Below are positions 17,473 to 25,946 of a stretch of DNA of 64,000 nt, one piece after another. The notes beneath the pieces were generated by a model. It ran no database searches. It saw only the letters and a program-made list of their open reading frames with translations, and was not told the DNA's origin. The position numbers and the translations under genes were made by a program. Each line of letters starts with the position of its first letter. Positions within the stretch are counted from its first letter, which is position 1. This DNA comes from Novosphingobium huizhouense (GTDB lineage: Bacteria > Pseudomonadota > Alphaproteobacteria > Sphingomonadales > Sphingomonadaceae), in assembly GCF_020179475.1 (NCBI RefSeq), contig NZ_JAILXZ010000002.1, forward strand, positions 124,001 through 188,000, in the 5' to 3' direction.

Positions 17473-19485
17473 TCAGCCGGTATGCTGCTGGTCGATCAGG
17501 GCGAAGGCGGACTTCTCGTCGAGCGGGATGCCGAGGTGGAAGCCCTGGCCGTATTCGCAGCCCATCTCGATCAGGGTGCGCCCTTGCGCCTGCGATTCGA
17601 TCCCCTCGGCGACGACCGACAGGTTGAGGTTGCTGGCAAGATCGAGGATCGCGCGGATGATGTTCCGGCTCTTGGGATCGTCGATCGAGGCGACGAACGA
17701 GCGGTCGATCTTGAGCGTGTCGAACGGCAGGTTCTGGAGATAGCTGAGCGAGGAATACCCGGTCCCGAAATCGTCGAGGCTGGTGCGCACGCCCCAGGCG
17801 CGGATTTCCTCGAGCACCTGCCGGGTCCGCTCGGAATCGATGATCGCCACGCCCTCGGTCACCTCCAGCCGCAAGCAATCGGGCGGGACGTCGGTTTCGA
17901 TCAGCACGCGCTGGACCTGCTGGGCGAAGTTGGGCTGGAGGAACTGCTGCGGCGCGATGTTGATCGATACGAAGGGCAGGGTGCTGCCGTCCTTGCGGCC
18001 GATGCGCTTGTGCAGGCGGGCGAGCGCGCTGCAGCCTTGGCGCAGCACCCAGTCGCCGATGAACACGATGAGGCCGCTTTCCTCTGCCGCCTCGATGAAG
18101 GCGCCGGGATCGAGCAGCCCGCGCGTCGGGTGCTGCCAGCGGATCAGCGCTTCGTAGCCCATCAGCGACGGGCCATCGCTGAGCGAGAAGATCGGTTGGT
18201 AGTAGAGCAGGAACTGCTTGTCGCGAATGGCTTCGCGCAAGTCGCGTTCGAGCGCCATGCGGTTGCGCACCGTGGTGCCGAGGGCATCGGTGAAGGTGAC
18301 CGTGCGGCCCGATCCGGCAGCCTTGGCCTCGTACATCGCGAGGTCGGCGTCGCGCCGGATCTGCTCGACGTCGTCGTAGGCATCGCTCGAGTGGGCGATC
18401 CCGATCGAGGCGCCCGCGGCCACCTGGTCGTTGTCGACCCAGGTCGGCGCGCGCAGCACGTCGTGCAGCATCTCGGCGAGCCGCTCGACCGCGGCGCAGT
18501 CGGCGACGGAATCGAGCAGGACGACGAATTCATCGCCCCCGACCCGCGCCAGCGTGGCGTGGCCGGCGCGCGGATTGGCCTGCTCGAACGCCGCGATGGC
18601 CGCCTGGAACCGCCGCGTGGCTTCGACCAGCAAGGCATCGCCCGCGTGGTGGCCGTACTTGTCGTTGATCGCCTTGAAGCCGTCGAGGTCGATCACCATG
18701 AGCGCGATGCCGGTCGAAGCCGTCCCGAGCCGCCGGAAAGCCTCGCGGCAGCGCTCGTCGAGCAGGACCCGGTTGGGCAGCCCGGTCATCGCATCGTGGA
18801 GCGCGTCGTGGATCAGCGTGGCCCGCGCCCGCTCGCGCTCGATCACCCGGCCGAGCTGCGTGGCCGATTGCGTGATGGTCAGCAGGATCGCGTCCTTGTC
18901 AACCATCGGCTTGCTCGAAAAGAACTCGATGATCGCGACCAGCTCGTCGCGGATGCAGATCGGGAAGGCGCAAGCCGAGATCAAGCGCGCATCGGCCGCT
19001 TCGGCGCGGCGCAGGAACCAGCCTTCCTCGCCGATGTCGTCGATCCAGTGCGGGTGGTTGTCGCGCAGGACCCGCCCCGGCAGTCCTTCGCCGCGTTCGA
19101 CCGAGAGTCTGCGCGAGGCTTCGACGAAGGCGAACAGGCGCTCGGGGTCCGAGGCGAACCAGGTGTCGCAGGCCGTGACGGTGCTGCCGTTGTCGGACAC
19201 GCGCATGGCGTTGCCGAACTCCCAGCCCATGTGCAGGCAGATTTCCTTGAGCGCGACCGAGAGGACGTCGGCGAAATCGTTCGATTGGTTGGCGAAGTCG
19301 GTGATGCGCTGGAGCAGGGCGAGCCGCACCTGGCTTTCGTAAAGCTCGCGCAGGCCGCGCTCGGCGACGGCTTCGGCATCGCGCCGCGCCCGGCGCTCCT
19401 GCTGCAGTTGCCGGCGCAGGCGATCGACCAGGACCGCGTCGGCATCGCCCGCGGCTTCCCGGATCGGGAATTGGGCGTGCTTCAT
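17473..19485 (-). CDS. GAF-GGDEF-EAL bifunctional cyclic di-GMP enzyme
   Basis: The 670-residue cytoplasmic protein has an N-terminal helical segment likely to be coiled coil (residues 20-55), a GAF sensor (about 60-200), a GGDEF domain with intact RVGGDEF (near 315) and an EAL domain with intact YEALIRW (near 441) and DDFGTGYSS (near 565). The key residues of both the diguanylate cyclase and phosphodiesterase sites are retained, so both activities are possible. The start is ATG 19485, which overlaps the H-NOX stop in ATGA. Longer upstream reading frame is not homologous. The coupling to H-NOX implies that the H-NOX protein controls one of its activities, as shown for other bacterial H-NOX/diguanylate cyclase pairs. 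Confidence 0.9.
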   Translation of the reverse strand: MKHAQFPIREAAGDADAVLVDRLRRQLQQERRARRDAEAVAERGLRELYESQVRLALLQRITDFANQSNDFADVLSVALKEICLHMGWEFGNAMRVSDNGSTVTACDTWFASDPERLFAFVEASRRLSVERGEGLPGRVLRDNHPHWIDDIGEEGWFLRRAEAADARLISACAFPICIRDELVAIIEFFSSKPMVDKDAILLTITQSATQLGRVIERERARATLIHDALHDAMTGLPNRVLLDERCREAFRRLGTASTGIALMVIDLDGFKAINDKYGHHAGDALLVEATRRFQAAIAAFEQANPRAGHATLARVGGDEFVVLLDSVADCAAVERLAEMLHDVLRAPTWVDNDQVAAGASIGIAHSSDAYDDVEQIRRDADLAMYEAKAAGSGRTVTFTDALGTTVRNRMALERDLREAIRDKQFLLYYQPIFSLSDGPSLMGYEALIRWQHPTRGLLDPGAFIEAAEESGLIVFIGDWVLRQGCSALARLHKRIGRKDGSTLPFVSINIAPQQFLQPNFAQQVQRVLIETDVPPDCLRLEVTEGVAIIDSERTRQVLEEIRAWGVRTSLDDFGTGYSSLSYLQNLPFDTLKIDRSFVASIDDPKSRNIIRAILDLASNLNLSVVAEGIESQAQGRTLIEMGCEYGQGFHLGIPLDEKSAFALIDQQHTG

Positions 19486-20018
19486 GTCCACGAAAGCGCG
19501 AGGCGGCAGAAGGGGTCGGCCGAATGGGTGCAGGAGAGGTGTTCGACTTCGACCGCATCGCCGAAGTGCCGCGCGGCGCCGAGGATGAAGCCGTGCGCGA
19601 GATTGCACAGTTGCCGTTGCGACTGGTAGCCGAGGATCAGCCGGCCATCCTCGGCTTCGGCGAAATGGAAGTGGGGACAGGCGGCCCCGGCGTAGAGCTT
19701 GCGCACCTCGGGGTGGATGATGTCGTTGATGCTGAGGATGAACGAGCGGCTCGACCGGTGCAGCTCGAAAAGGCCTGCGAACCGTTCCGCCAGCAGCGGC
19801 ATCGCCGCCTCGCCGAACCAGCGCAGCACTTCGGGCACCGACAGCGACAGCGCCGCCGCCGCCTGGTCAACGATCCCCAGCAGCTCGGCATCGGGATAGG
19901 AAGCGAGCGACGAATAGGTCCCGCGCCCGGCGGCCTGCTCGACGAGATGGAGCCACGCGGCATCGCCGTGCTCCATCGTCACGGCTTCTTCCAGAAGGTT
20001 GAAAACAATGCCCTTCAT
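19482..20018 (-). CDS. H-NOX heme nitric-oxide-binding protein
   Basis: The 178-residue soluble protein starts MKGIVFNLLEEAV, the usual H-NOX opening. The proximal heme ligand is His102 (NDIIHPEVRKLY) and the propionate-binding YxSxR motif is Tyr131-Ser133-Arg135, at exactly the positions known for the family. The distal residues that stabilise oxygen in the Thermoanaerobacter protein are absent: position 140 is Leu instead of Tyr, 74 is Pro and 9 is Leu. This predicts binding of NO but not O2. It overlaps the GGDEF-EAL gene by four bases (ATGA), so it is a dedicated NO sensor for cyclic di-GMP turnover, probably governing attachment or dispersal. The ATG at 20018 has only a weak GGGCG ribosome site. 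Confidence 0.92.
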   Translation of the reverse strand: MKGIVFNLLEEAVTMEHGDAAWLHLVEQAAGRGTYSSLASYPDAELLGIVDQAAAALSLSVPEVLRWFGEAAMPLLAERFAGLFELHRSSRSFILSINDIIHPEVRKLYAGAACPHFHFAEAEDGRLILGYQSQRQLCNLAHGFILGAARHFGDAVEVEHLSCTHSADPFCRLALSWT

Positions 20019-20112
20019 TTCGCCCAGCGCATCCCCGATCCGGGAGCCGCACTAGGCGCGAATGCTCGCTAACGGGTGAAGGCCCGCCCCCGCAAACCTC
20101 CTTCGACAGGCG

Positions 20113-20826
20113 TCAGGATTTGGTAACCCAAGCATCCACGCCGCGGAAAAAGTAGTCCGCGTAATCGCTTGCCCATCGCTGGCGCTCGGCCGGATGCTGC
20201 TCGCCCTCGCTCGCGGCCAGCCGGGCATGGCCGAGCAGGCCCTCCAGCCAGAACCGGGCGGCGCGGTCGACGTCGGCGATCGCGAGCGAGCCGGCTGCAT
20301 TCATCGCGGCGAATTCGTCGGCGATCGACTGGAGGGCGCTGCGGTAGACTTCGGCGCGGACGTTGCCGGCGCCCGCTTCCAGATCGACCCAGTCGATGAG
20401 CCGTTCCATCAGCACGCCATCGGCCGACAGGAGCGCCTCGAGGACCCTCTGCGCGCGCAAGGTGAAGGCGGCGAGCGGTTCCATCGCGTCGCTTTCCGCA
20501 AGGATTTCGGCGCGTTGCCGCGCCATGCGCCAGGCGAGCAGCGCCCGCATCAGCTCGGTCTTTCCGCTGAAGCGCGAATAGATCGTCGCCTTGCCGATCC
20601 GGGCGTGCCGGGCGATGCGGTCGAACGAGAAGTTCTCGAAACCGTGCTCGAGCAACACCTGCCAGCTCGCTTCGAGGATACGCTCCGCCAGCAGCACCGC
20701 CTCGGCCACCGAGGGGCGACCACGCCGCGGAACGAAGCCGTTGGCGGGGGAAAGGTCGTGGCCGTGGTCGTGGTCTCGGCCTTCATGATCGGCGTCGAAC
20801 GGGCGGGGGTGGCCGGATGCGTTCAT
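20113..20826 (-). CDS. TetR-family regulator with a His/Asp-rich N-terminal leader
   Basis: The 237-residue protein has the TetR helix-turn-helix at about 65-90 (FDRIARHARIGKATIYSRF) and an all-helical ligand domain after it. Before the DNA-binding domain lies an unusual acidic, His-rich stretch of about 30 residues (MNASGHPRPFDADHEGRDHD, then HGHD) with five histidines, which could bind a metal. The ATG at 20826 is preferred, with AGGGA upstream; the frame continues further up but without a better start. The gene is divergent from ahpC with about 306 bases between, so it may regulate itself or ahpC. The ligand is unknown. Confidence 0.82.
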   Translation of the reverse strand: MNASGHPRPFDADHEGRDHDHGHDLSPANGFVPRRGRPSVAEAVLLAERILEASWQVLLEHGFENFSFDRIARHARIGKATIYSRFSGKTELMRALLAWRMARQRAEILAESDAMEPLAAFTLRAQRVLEALLSADGVLMERLIDWVDLEAGAGNVRAEVYRSALQSIADEFAAMNAAGSLAIADVDRAARFWLEGLLGHARLAASEGEQHPAERQRWASDYADYFFRGVDAWVTKS

Positions 20827-21132
20827 CGCCACCGGTCCCTTTCGAGAGTGGTGGTGCGAAAAAGCGGATCGCCACGACGCGTCGGCAGCATGCAGTCTCC
20901 CCCCGGCTGGTGCGAACCTGTCGGGTTTTTCTCCGTCCGTCCAGTGCGTTCGCTCATCCGGGCAAAGAAGGAAGAATAGGCGCGCGACGAGAACTTTGAT
21001 CGAAGGAATCAATCAATATGGCCGGAATTGATCATTGGAAATTGAAACACTCCGGCGCTAGCTCAAGCCCTGCAAGGCCGCCCGACACGGTGGCCCCCCA
21101 GCTTCACAACCCGCGACTGCAAAGGAAATCGC
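20827..21132. other. 306-bp divergent intergenic region between the TetR gene and ahpC
   Basis: No gene is supported. The right half is AT-richer and holds a dyad at 21012-21032 (listed separately), a TTGAAA at 21042-21047 without a clear -10 partner, and the ahpC ribosome site AAAGGAAA just before 21133. The left half shows nothing recognised. Confidence 0.55.
21012..21032. promoter_or_regulatory. Candidate LysR-type (OxyR-like) dyad upstream of ahpC
   Basis: ATCAAT (21012-21017) and ATTGAT (21027-21032) are exact inverted repeats separated by nine bases. This is the geometry of LysR-family sites, which include OxyR, the usual activator of ahpC in many proteobacteria. It lies about 100 bases before the ahpC start. 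The sequence does not match the E. coli OxyR consensus, so the regulator is inferred. Confidence 0.35.
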
Positions 21133-21696
21133 ATGTCTCTCGTCGGAACCACGATCAAGCCGTTCAGCTCGACCGCCTATCTCCAGGGCAAGTTCGTCGA
21201 CGTCAGCGACGCCGACCTCAAGGGCAAGTGGGCGGTGTTCTTCTTCTACCCGGCCGACTTCACCTTCGTGTGCCCGACCGAGCTCGAGGACCTCGCCGAC
21301 AAGTACGAGGAACTGAAGGGCCTCGGCGTCGAGGTGTTCTCGGTCTCGACCGACACCCATTTCAGCCACAAGGCCTGGCACGACAGCTCGCCCGCCATCG
21401 GCAAGATCAACTACTACATGCTGGGCGATCCGACCGGCACGATCACCCGCAACTTCGAGGTGATGCGTGAAGGCCAGGGCCTTGCCGACCGGGGCACCTT
21501 CGTCGTCGACCCCGACGGCGTGATCCAGGTCATGGAAACGACCTGCGAAGGCGTCGGCCGCAATGCCGAGGAACTGGTGCGCAAGATCAAGGCCGCGATC
21601 TACGTCCGCGAGCACCCCGGTCAGGTCTGCCCCGCCAAGTGGGAGCAGGGCGCCGAGACGCTGGCGCCGTCGATCGACCTCGTCGGCAAGATCTGA
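21133..21696 (+). CDS. ahpC: Alkyl hydroperoxide reductase, peroxiredoxin subunit
   Basis: The 187-residue cytoplasmic 2-Cys peroxiredoxin reduces organic and hydrogen peroxides. The peroxidatic cysteine is Cys47 in [13 protein letters not shown] and the resolving cysteine is Cys166 in [10 protein letters not shown], the standard AhpC positions. The length is typical. It is followed by ahpF, which recycles it with NADH, after a 197-base gap containing two hairpins, so AhpC could be made in excess over AhpF. AAAGGAAA precedes the ATG. Confidence 0.97.
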   Translation: MSLVGTTIKPFSSTAYLQGKFVDVSDADLKGKWAVFFFYPADFTFVCPTELEDLADKYEELKGLGVEVFSVSTDTHFSHKAWHDSSPAIGKINYYMLGDPTGTITRNFEVMREGQGLADRGTFVVDPDGVIQVMETTCEGVGRNAEELVRKIKAAIYVREHPGQVCPAKWEQGAETLAPSIDLVGKI

Positions 21697-21705
21697 TCGC
21701 AAGCG

Positions 21706-21761
21706 TTCGGGATCGGTCCCGAAATTCGTCGGGCGGCGCAGCTTCAGGGCCGCCGCCCGAC
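21706..21761 (+). terminator. Two tandem hairpins in the ahpC-ahpF gap
   Basis: The first hairpin pairs TTCGGGA (21706-21712) with TCCCGAA (21717-21723) around a TCGG tetraloop. The second pairs the 11-base arm GTCGGGCGGCG (21728-21738) with CGCCGCCCGAC (21751-21761) around a 12-base loop. Neither is followed by a T-tract, so they may act as partial attenuators or as 3' stabilisers of the ahpC message. Confidence 0.6.
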
Positions 21762-21893
21762 CCTATCGCGACGGGCCCCCTTTCGGACGGCCACCTCGCT
21801 CCCCCGTGACAGTCCCGCCATCCCGGTGCCCGGCCCGAAGGCTGCGGCAGGCGCTGCATGCTGCCCGGACGTCCCGCCGAAGGAACCCAACAG

Positions 21894-23453
21894 ATGCCCA
21901 TTCTCGATGCTGCCACCACCGCCCAGCTGAAGGCCTACCTCGGCAACCTGCGCCGGCCGATCGAGCTGGTCGCATCGCTCGACGACAGCGCCAAGTCGGC
22001 CGAGACCCGCTCGCTGGTCGAGGAAATCGCCGCGCAGTCGGACAAGGTCACCGCCCGCTTCGACGGCGCCGACGCGCGCCGTCCCAGCTTTGCCATCCGC
22101 GCCGATGAAGGCCGCGCCGAAGCCGTCTTCGCCGGCCTGCCGATGGGCCACGAGTTCACCTCGCTGATCCTTGCGCTGCTGCACGTCGGCGGGCACCCGC
22201 CGAAGGAGGACGCCGACCTGCTCGACGCGGTGCGCGCGCTCGAGGGGCCGCTGCACTTCGAGACGTTCTTCTCGCTCACCTGCCAGAACTGCCCGGACGT
22301 GGTGCAGGCGCTCAACATCATGGCCGCGCTCAATCCCAACGTCACGCACACCGCGATCGACGGAGCGCTGTTCCAGGACGAGGTGGAACGGCGCAAGGTC
22401 ATGGCGGTGCCGCTGGTGTTCCTCAACGGCGAGGTCTTCGGCCAGGGCCGCATGGACCTTGCCCAGATCATGGCCAAGGTCGACACCGGCGCCGTCGCCC
22501 GCGCCGCCGAGAAGATCGCGGCCAAGGAGCCGTTCGACGTGCTCGTCGTCGGCGGCGGCCCGGCCGGCGCGGCCGCGGCGATCTATGCCGCGCGCAAGGG
22601 CATCCGCACCGGCGTCGTCGCCGAACGGTTCGGCGGCCAGGTGCTCGACACGCTCGGGATCGAGAACTTCATTTCGGTCCAGCACACCGAAGGCCCGAAG
22701 CTTGCCGCGCAACTGGAGAACCACGTCAAGGAATACGACGTCGACGTGATGAACCTGCAGACTGCGCGCGCGCTCAAGCCCGCGAACGGCGACGGTTATG
22801 CGACGGTCGAACTGGAAAGCGGCGCGAGCCTCAAGGCGAAGACGGTGATCCTGTCCACCGGCGCGCGCTGGCGGCAGATGGGTGTGCCGGGCGAAGAGGA
22901 ATACCGCAACCGCGGCGTCGCCTATTGCCCGCACTGCGACGGGCCGCTGTACAAGGGTAAGCGGACCGCGGTGATCGGCGGCGGCAATTCGGGCGTCGAG
23001 GCGGCGATCGACCTTGCCGGCATCGTCGCCCATGTCACCCTGATCGAGTTCGACAGCGTGCTGCGCGCCGACGCCGTGCTGCAGGACAAGCTGCGTTCGC
23101 TGCCCAACGTCACGATCATCACCTCGGCGCTCACCACCGAAGTGCTGGGCGATGGCGAGAAGGTGACGGGCCTTGCCTATCGCAACCGCGATACCGAGGA
23201 AATCCACGAGGTTCCGCTCGAGGGGATCTTCGTCCAGATCGGCCTCGTGCCCAATACCGAGTGGCTCAACGGTTCGATCGGCCTATCCAATCGCGGCGAG
23301 ATCGAGATCGATTCGCGTGGCGGCACGACGCTCCCCGGCGTGTTCGCCGCAGGGGACTGCACCACCGTTCCCTACAAGCAGATCGTGATCGCCATGGGCG
23401 AAGGCTCCAAGGCGGCGCTTTCGGCGTTCGACCATCTCATCCGGCACGGCTGA
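21894..23453 (+). CDS. ahpF: Alkyl hydroperoxide reductase, flavoprotein subunit
   Basis: The 519-residue flavoprotein transfers electrons from NADH through FAD and two disulfides to AhpC. The N-terminal thioredoxin-like domain has a CQNC centre (Cys130, Cys133). The FAD motif [12 protein letters not shown] lies near residue 218, and the thioredoxin-reductase-like CPHC centre is Cys345/Cys348 (YCPHCDG). A second nucleotide motif ([12 protein letters not shown]) binds NADH. ATG 21894 is preferred over an in-frame ATG 36 bases earlier, because [16 protein letters not shown] is the conserved start and AAGGAA lies about nine bases before it. Confidence 0.96.
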   Translation: MPILDAATTAQLKAYLGNLRRPIELVASLDDSAKSAETRSLVEEIAAQSDKVTARFDGADARRPSFAIRADEGRAEAVFAGLPMGHEFTSLILALLHVGGHPPKEDADLLDAVRALEGPLHFETFFSLTCQNCPDVVQALNIMAALNPNVTHTAIDGALFQDEVERRKVMAVPLVFLNGEVFGQGRMDLAQIMAKVDTGAVARAAEKIAAKEPFDVLVVGGGPAGAAAAIYAARKGIRTGVVAERFGGQVLDTLGIENFISVQHTEGPKLAAQLENHVKEYDVDVMNLQTARALKPANGDGYATVELESGASLKAKTVILSTGARWRQMGVPGEEEYRNRGVAYCPHCDGPLYKGKRTAVIGGGNSGVEAAIDLAGIVAHVTLIEFDSVLRADAVLQDKLRSLPNVTIITSALTTEVLGDGEKVTGLAYRNRDTEEIHEVPLEGIFVQIGLVPNTEWLNGSIGLSNRGEIEIDSRGGTTLPGVFAAGDCTTVPYKQIVIAMGEGSKAALSAFDHLIRHG

Positions 23454-23480
23454 TCCCCCACAGCCCTTCCGGGTCGCAGG

Positions 23481-23520
23481 GCGGCGGCATGGCGCAAAGC
23501 CATGTCGCCGCTTCTATTTT
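23481..23520 (+). terminator. Terminator after ahpF
   Basis: A 12-base arm (23481-23492) pairs with 23500-23511 with one G-U pair, around the loop CGCAAAG. The stem is followed by TTCTATTTT (23512-23520). It lies 28 bases after the ahpF stop and is the best intrinsic terminator on the plus strand in this region. Confidence 0.8.
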
Positions 23521-23601
23521 CGCCGCGGTCCGTCGCAAGGCCGGGGAAATCGGGGGAAGGAGCCTTGCCGGTGCGCGCCGCGGCGGCCAAACGCTGGCCC
23601 G

Positions 23602-25071
23602 GTGAGCGCATCCATCGTCATCGGGGCAGAGCGTAACGGCTCCCCCGTCCGGATCGACATCGAGGAACTTCTCGCGACCCGCCTGCTGGTGCAGGGCAAT
23701 TCCGGGTCCGGCAAGTCGCACCTGCTGCGCCGCCTGCTCGAACAGAGCGCCAGCGTGGTCCAGCAGGTGGTGATCGATCCCGAAGGCGATTTCGCGTCGC
23801 TGTCGGAAGCCTTCGGGCACGTGGTGGTCGATGGCTCGGCCTATGACCAGGCGGAGATCGCCAAGCTCGCCGCGCGCATCCGCAAGCACCGCGCCTCGGT
23901 CGTGCTGACGCTCGACGGCCTGGAGCTCGAGGCGCAGATGCGCTGTGCGGCCGTGTTCCTCAACACCCTGTTCGACGCCCCGCGCGACGAATGGTATCCC
24001 GCGCTGGTCGTCGTCGACGAGGCGCAGATGTTCGCGCCCGCCGCCGCCGGCGACGTCACCGACGAGGTGCGCCGCCTTTCGCTCGGCGCGATGACCAACC
24101 TGATGTGCCGCGGCCGCAAGCGCGGGCTTGCCGGCGTGATCGCCACGCAGCGCCTCGCCAAGCTCGCCAAGAACGTCGCGGCGGAGGCCTCAAACTTCCT
24201 GATGGGGCGCACCTTCCTCGACATCGACATGGCGCGCGCCGCCGACCTGCTCGGCATGGAGCGGCGCCAGGCCGAACAGATCCGCGACCTCGAGCGCGGG
24301 CACTTCCTCGGCCTTGGCCCCGCCATCGCCCGCCGTCCGGTCGGGGTGCGCATCGGCGAGGTCCAGACGCAGGCGCGCAACGTCGTGCAGGGCCTGATGC
24401 CGCTGCCCAATGCCGGCGGCGCGGAGATGGAATCGATCCTGCTGTCCGAACCGCTGGCGATGGAGACTCCGCCGCGCCCGCCCGAGCCCGAAGCGCCGGC
24501 CATCGACAGCGACGAACTGCTCGGGGTGATCGAAAGCACCGTGCCTGCTGCCGAACAGGTCGAGCCGGCGGCGGAACCCAGCCTGTTCGCGCAGGAGGAA
24601 ACCGCGGCGAGCGTCGCCGCGATCCTTGCCGAAATGGCGCAGGAGCCGGATTGCACCTTCCAGCCCGCGGCGCAGCTCTACCAAGACTTCACCGTACGCT
24701 GCCGGATGCAGCGACTGGCTGCGACCGGGATCGACCTCGCCGCGTTCCGCCGTCGCTTCGCGCTCGCCGTTGCCGGAATCCCCGACGATGCCGAGCCGCG
24801 CTGGCAGGACGTGCTGCGCGTTGCACGCGCGGTGCCCGACGACCTGCTCGCGCCGTTCCTGCTGCTGGCCGTGGCCGCAAGCGAAGGCGCGCCGTGCCCC
24901 GACGACGATCGCCTCGCCGAAGTCTACGGCACCCGTTCGCCCGGGCGCATCCGGCGGCTGCTCGAGCACCTCGAAAAGAGCAACCTCATCGTCGTGCGGA
25001 CCGATTACGGCGGCCGGCGATCGGTCGGCATTCCCGATCTGGGGCTGGTCACCGCTCCGGTCGCGGCCTGA
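23602..25071 (+). CDS. HerA/FtsK-like P-loop ATPase with DUF87 core
   Basis: The 489-residue cytoplasmic protein has a HerA-type ATPase core. Walker A is GNSGSGKS (residues 32-39) and Walker B is ALVVVDEAQMF (near 135); an arginine-rich GRKRGLAGVIATQRLAKL helix follows and carries the likely sensor residues. After an acidic, Pro-rich linker (about 285-345), a C-terminal region ends in a winged-helix-like segment (SPGRIRRLLEHLEKSNLIVV), suggesting DNA binding. HerA proteins translocate along DNA, often with the nuclease NurA, but no NurA gene is near. The start is GTG 23602, chosen because the core begins soon after. The function is not assigned beyond ATPase and probable DNA translocase. Confidence 0.7.
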   Translation: MSASIVIGAERNGSPVRIDIEELLATRLLVQGNSGSGKSHLLRRLLEQSASVVQQVVIDPEGDFASLSEAFGHVVVDGSAYDQAEIAKLAARIRKHRASVVLTLDGLELEAQMRCAAVFLNTLFDAPRDEWYPALVVVDEAQMFAPAAAGDVTDEVRRLSLGAMTNLMCRGRKRGLAGVIATQRLAKLAKNVAAEASNFLMGRTFLDIDMARAADLLGMERRQAEQIRDLERGHFLGLGPAIARRPVGVRIGEVQTQARNVVQGLMPLPNAGGAEMESILLSEPLAMETPPRPPEPEAPAIDSDELLGVIESTVPAAEQVEPAAEPSLFAQEETAASVAAILAEMAQEPDCTFQPAAQLYQDFTVRCRMQRLAATGIDLAAFRRRFALAVAGIPDDAEPRWQDVLRVARAVPDDLLAPFLLLAVAASEGAPCPDDDRLAEVYGTRSPGRIRRLLEHLEKSNLIVVRTDYGGRRSVGIPDLGLVTAPVAA

Positions 25072-25101
25072 ACGCGCGCCCCCGCCGAACGACCCGGCAC
25101 C

Positions 25102-25367
25102 AGGCCGTGAACTCATAAACGGCGCCTTCGAGGTTTGAGGCAGAAGGGCCAGGTGCAAGGAGGGAAGGCGCAGGAATATGTCGATATTTCAAGCCTTCCC
25201 GACGCGGCAGATGGCCCTTCTGGTCAAATCCCGAAGGGACGTCAAAATGGCTTCCATCGCAAACCAAGCCGCCCTTGGAAGGGCAACCAGCCCTTCCGGC
25301 GGGCACCTTGGCCCGCGCTGTTCGCCATTTTGACGCCTCGAAGGCGCCGTTTATGAGTTCACGGCCT
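25102..25367. repeat. 266-bp palindromic element with 32-bp terminal inverted repeats
   Basis: Bases 25102-25133 and 25336-25367 are perfect inverted repeats of 32 bp, beginning AGGCCGTGAACTCATAAACG. Between them are two further nested hairpins. Arm 1 pairs 25141-25151 with 25212-25222 (plus TTTGA/TCAAA outside) and contains 25162-25169 with 25193-25200 and AATAT/ATATT. Arm 2 pairs 25240-25251 with 25324-25335 and contains 25264-25268 with 25307-25311, 25269-25273 with 25298-25302, and 25277-25284 with 25290-25297. The whole folds as a three-way junction. No gene lies inside. It looks like a MITE, a non-autonomous mobile element, or a structured RNA. An 8-bp direct repeat CCGAACGA flanks it at 25085-25092 and 25374-25381, but not flush with the ends. 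Confidence 0.8.
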
Positions 25368-25471
25368 AACAGCCCGAACGAACAAGGAACTTGCCTCGTC
25401 GCGCCCGATTGTTCAGTGGCGCGCAAGCCGCAACCGGCTATGGCGGCAACAATATTTCGAGGGAGTAAGCG

Positions 25472-25852
25472 ATGAAGTTGATGCCTTTGGTCCTCGCAGG
25501 CGCCGTGTTGGTGGTCGGTGCGTCGGCTGCCCAGGCGCAGGCGGCGGGTGACCCGGCCAAGGGCAAGACCGTCTATGCCCGCTGCGCCGCGTGCCACGAC
25601 CTCAACACCGGTGCCACGCGGCTCGGCCCGTCGATGAAGGGCGTAATCGGCCGCAAGTCGGGCTCGGTTCCGGGCTACGCCTATTCGCCGGCCATGAAGG
25701 CCAAGGCGGTGACCTGGAACGCGCAGACGCTCGACGCCTATCTGGCGGCGCCCGCCAAGTACATTCCGGGCAACAAGATGCCGTTCGCCGGCCTGCCCAA
25801 CCCGCAGGACCGCGCCGACGTGATCGCCTACCTCGCCCAGGCGGCGAAGTAA
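25472..25852 (+). CDS. Class I cytochrome c, small soluble
   Basis: The 126-residue protein has a signal peptide (MKLMPLVLAGAVLVVGASAAQAQA) and a single heme-c site CAACH (Cys38, Cys41, His42). Met103 in GNKMPFAG is the likely second heme ligand. This is the classic mitochondrial-like cytochrome c fold, which shuttles electrons in the periplasm, for example between the bc1 complex and an oxidase. The ATG has GGGAG 7-9 bases upstream. The 266-bp palindromic element ends 104 bases before the start and could influence its promoter. Confidence 0.93.
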   Translation: MKLMPLVLAGAVLVVGASAAQAQAAGDPAKGKTVYARCAACHDLNTGATRLGPSMKGVIGRKSGSVPGYAYSPAMKAKAVTWNAQTLDAYLAAPAKYIPGNKMPFAGLPNPQDRADVIAYLAQAAK

Positions 25853-25876
25853 GCCGCTTTCATATCGCTGAAACTT

Positions 25877-25899
25877 GCGCCGCCTGCTTGAGGCGGCGC
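25877..25899 (+). terminator. Hairpin after cytochrome c
   Basis: GCGCCGCC (25877-25884) pairs perfectly with GGCGGCGC (25892-25899) around a TGCTTGA loop, 25 bases past the stop. No T-tract follows, so it is only a candidate terminator. Confidence 0.35.
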
Positions 25900-25946
25900 T
25901 GGCTCGCTCCTAACGCTCACCGCGAAACGAAGCGGAGCGCAAAGCC

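Noticed and set aside
16242..17743. Long frames on both strands across the 16.2-16.5 kb intergenic region, both reading PYLTHAS near the palindrome
   Set aside because: The shared peptide arises because the site is a palindrome; the AIM24 gene itself starts cleanly at 17401 and no domain extends into the intergenic region.
25085..25381. CCGAACGA direct repeats as the target-site duplication of the palindromic element
   Set aside because: They lie nine and six bases outside the inverted repeats, so they do not abut the ends as a true target duplication would; kept as a note only.
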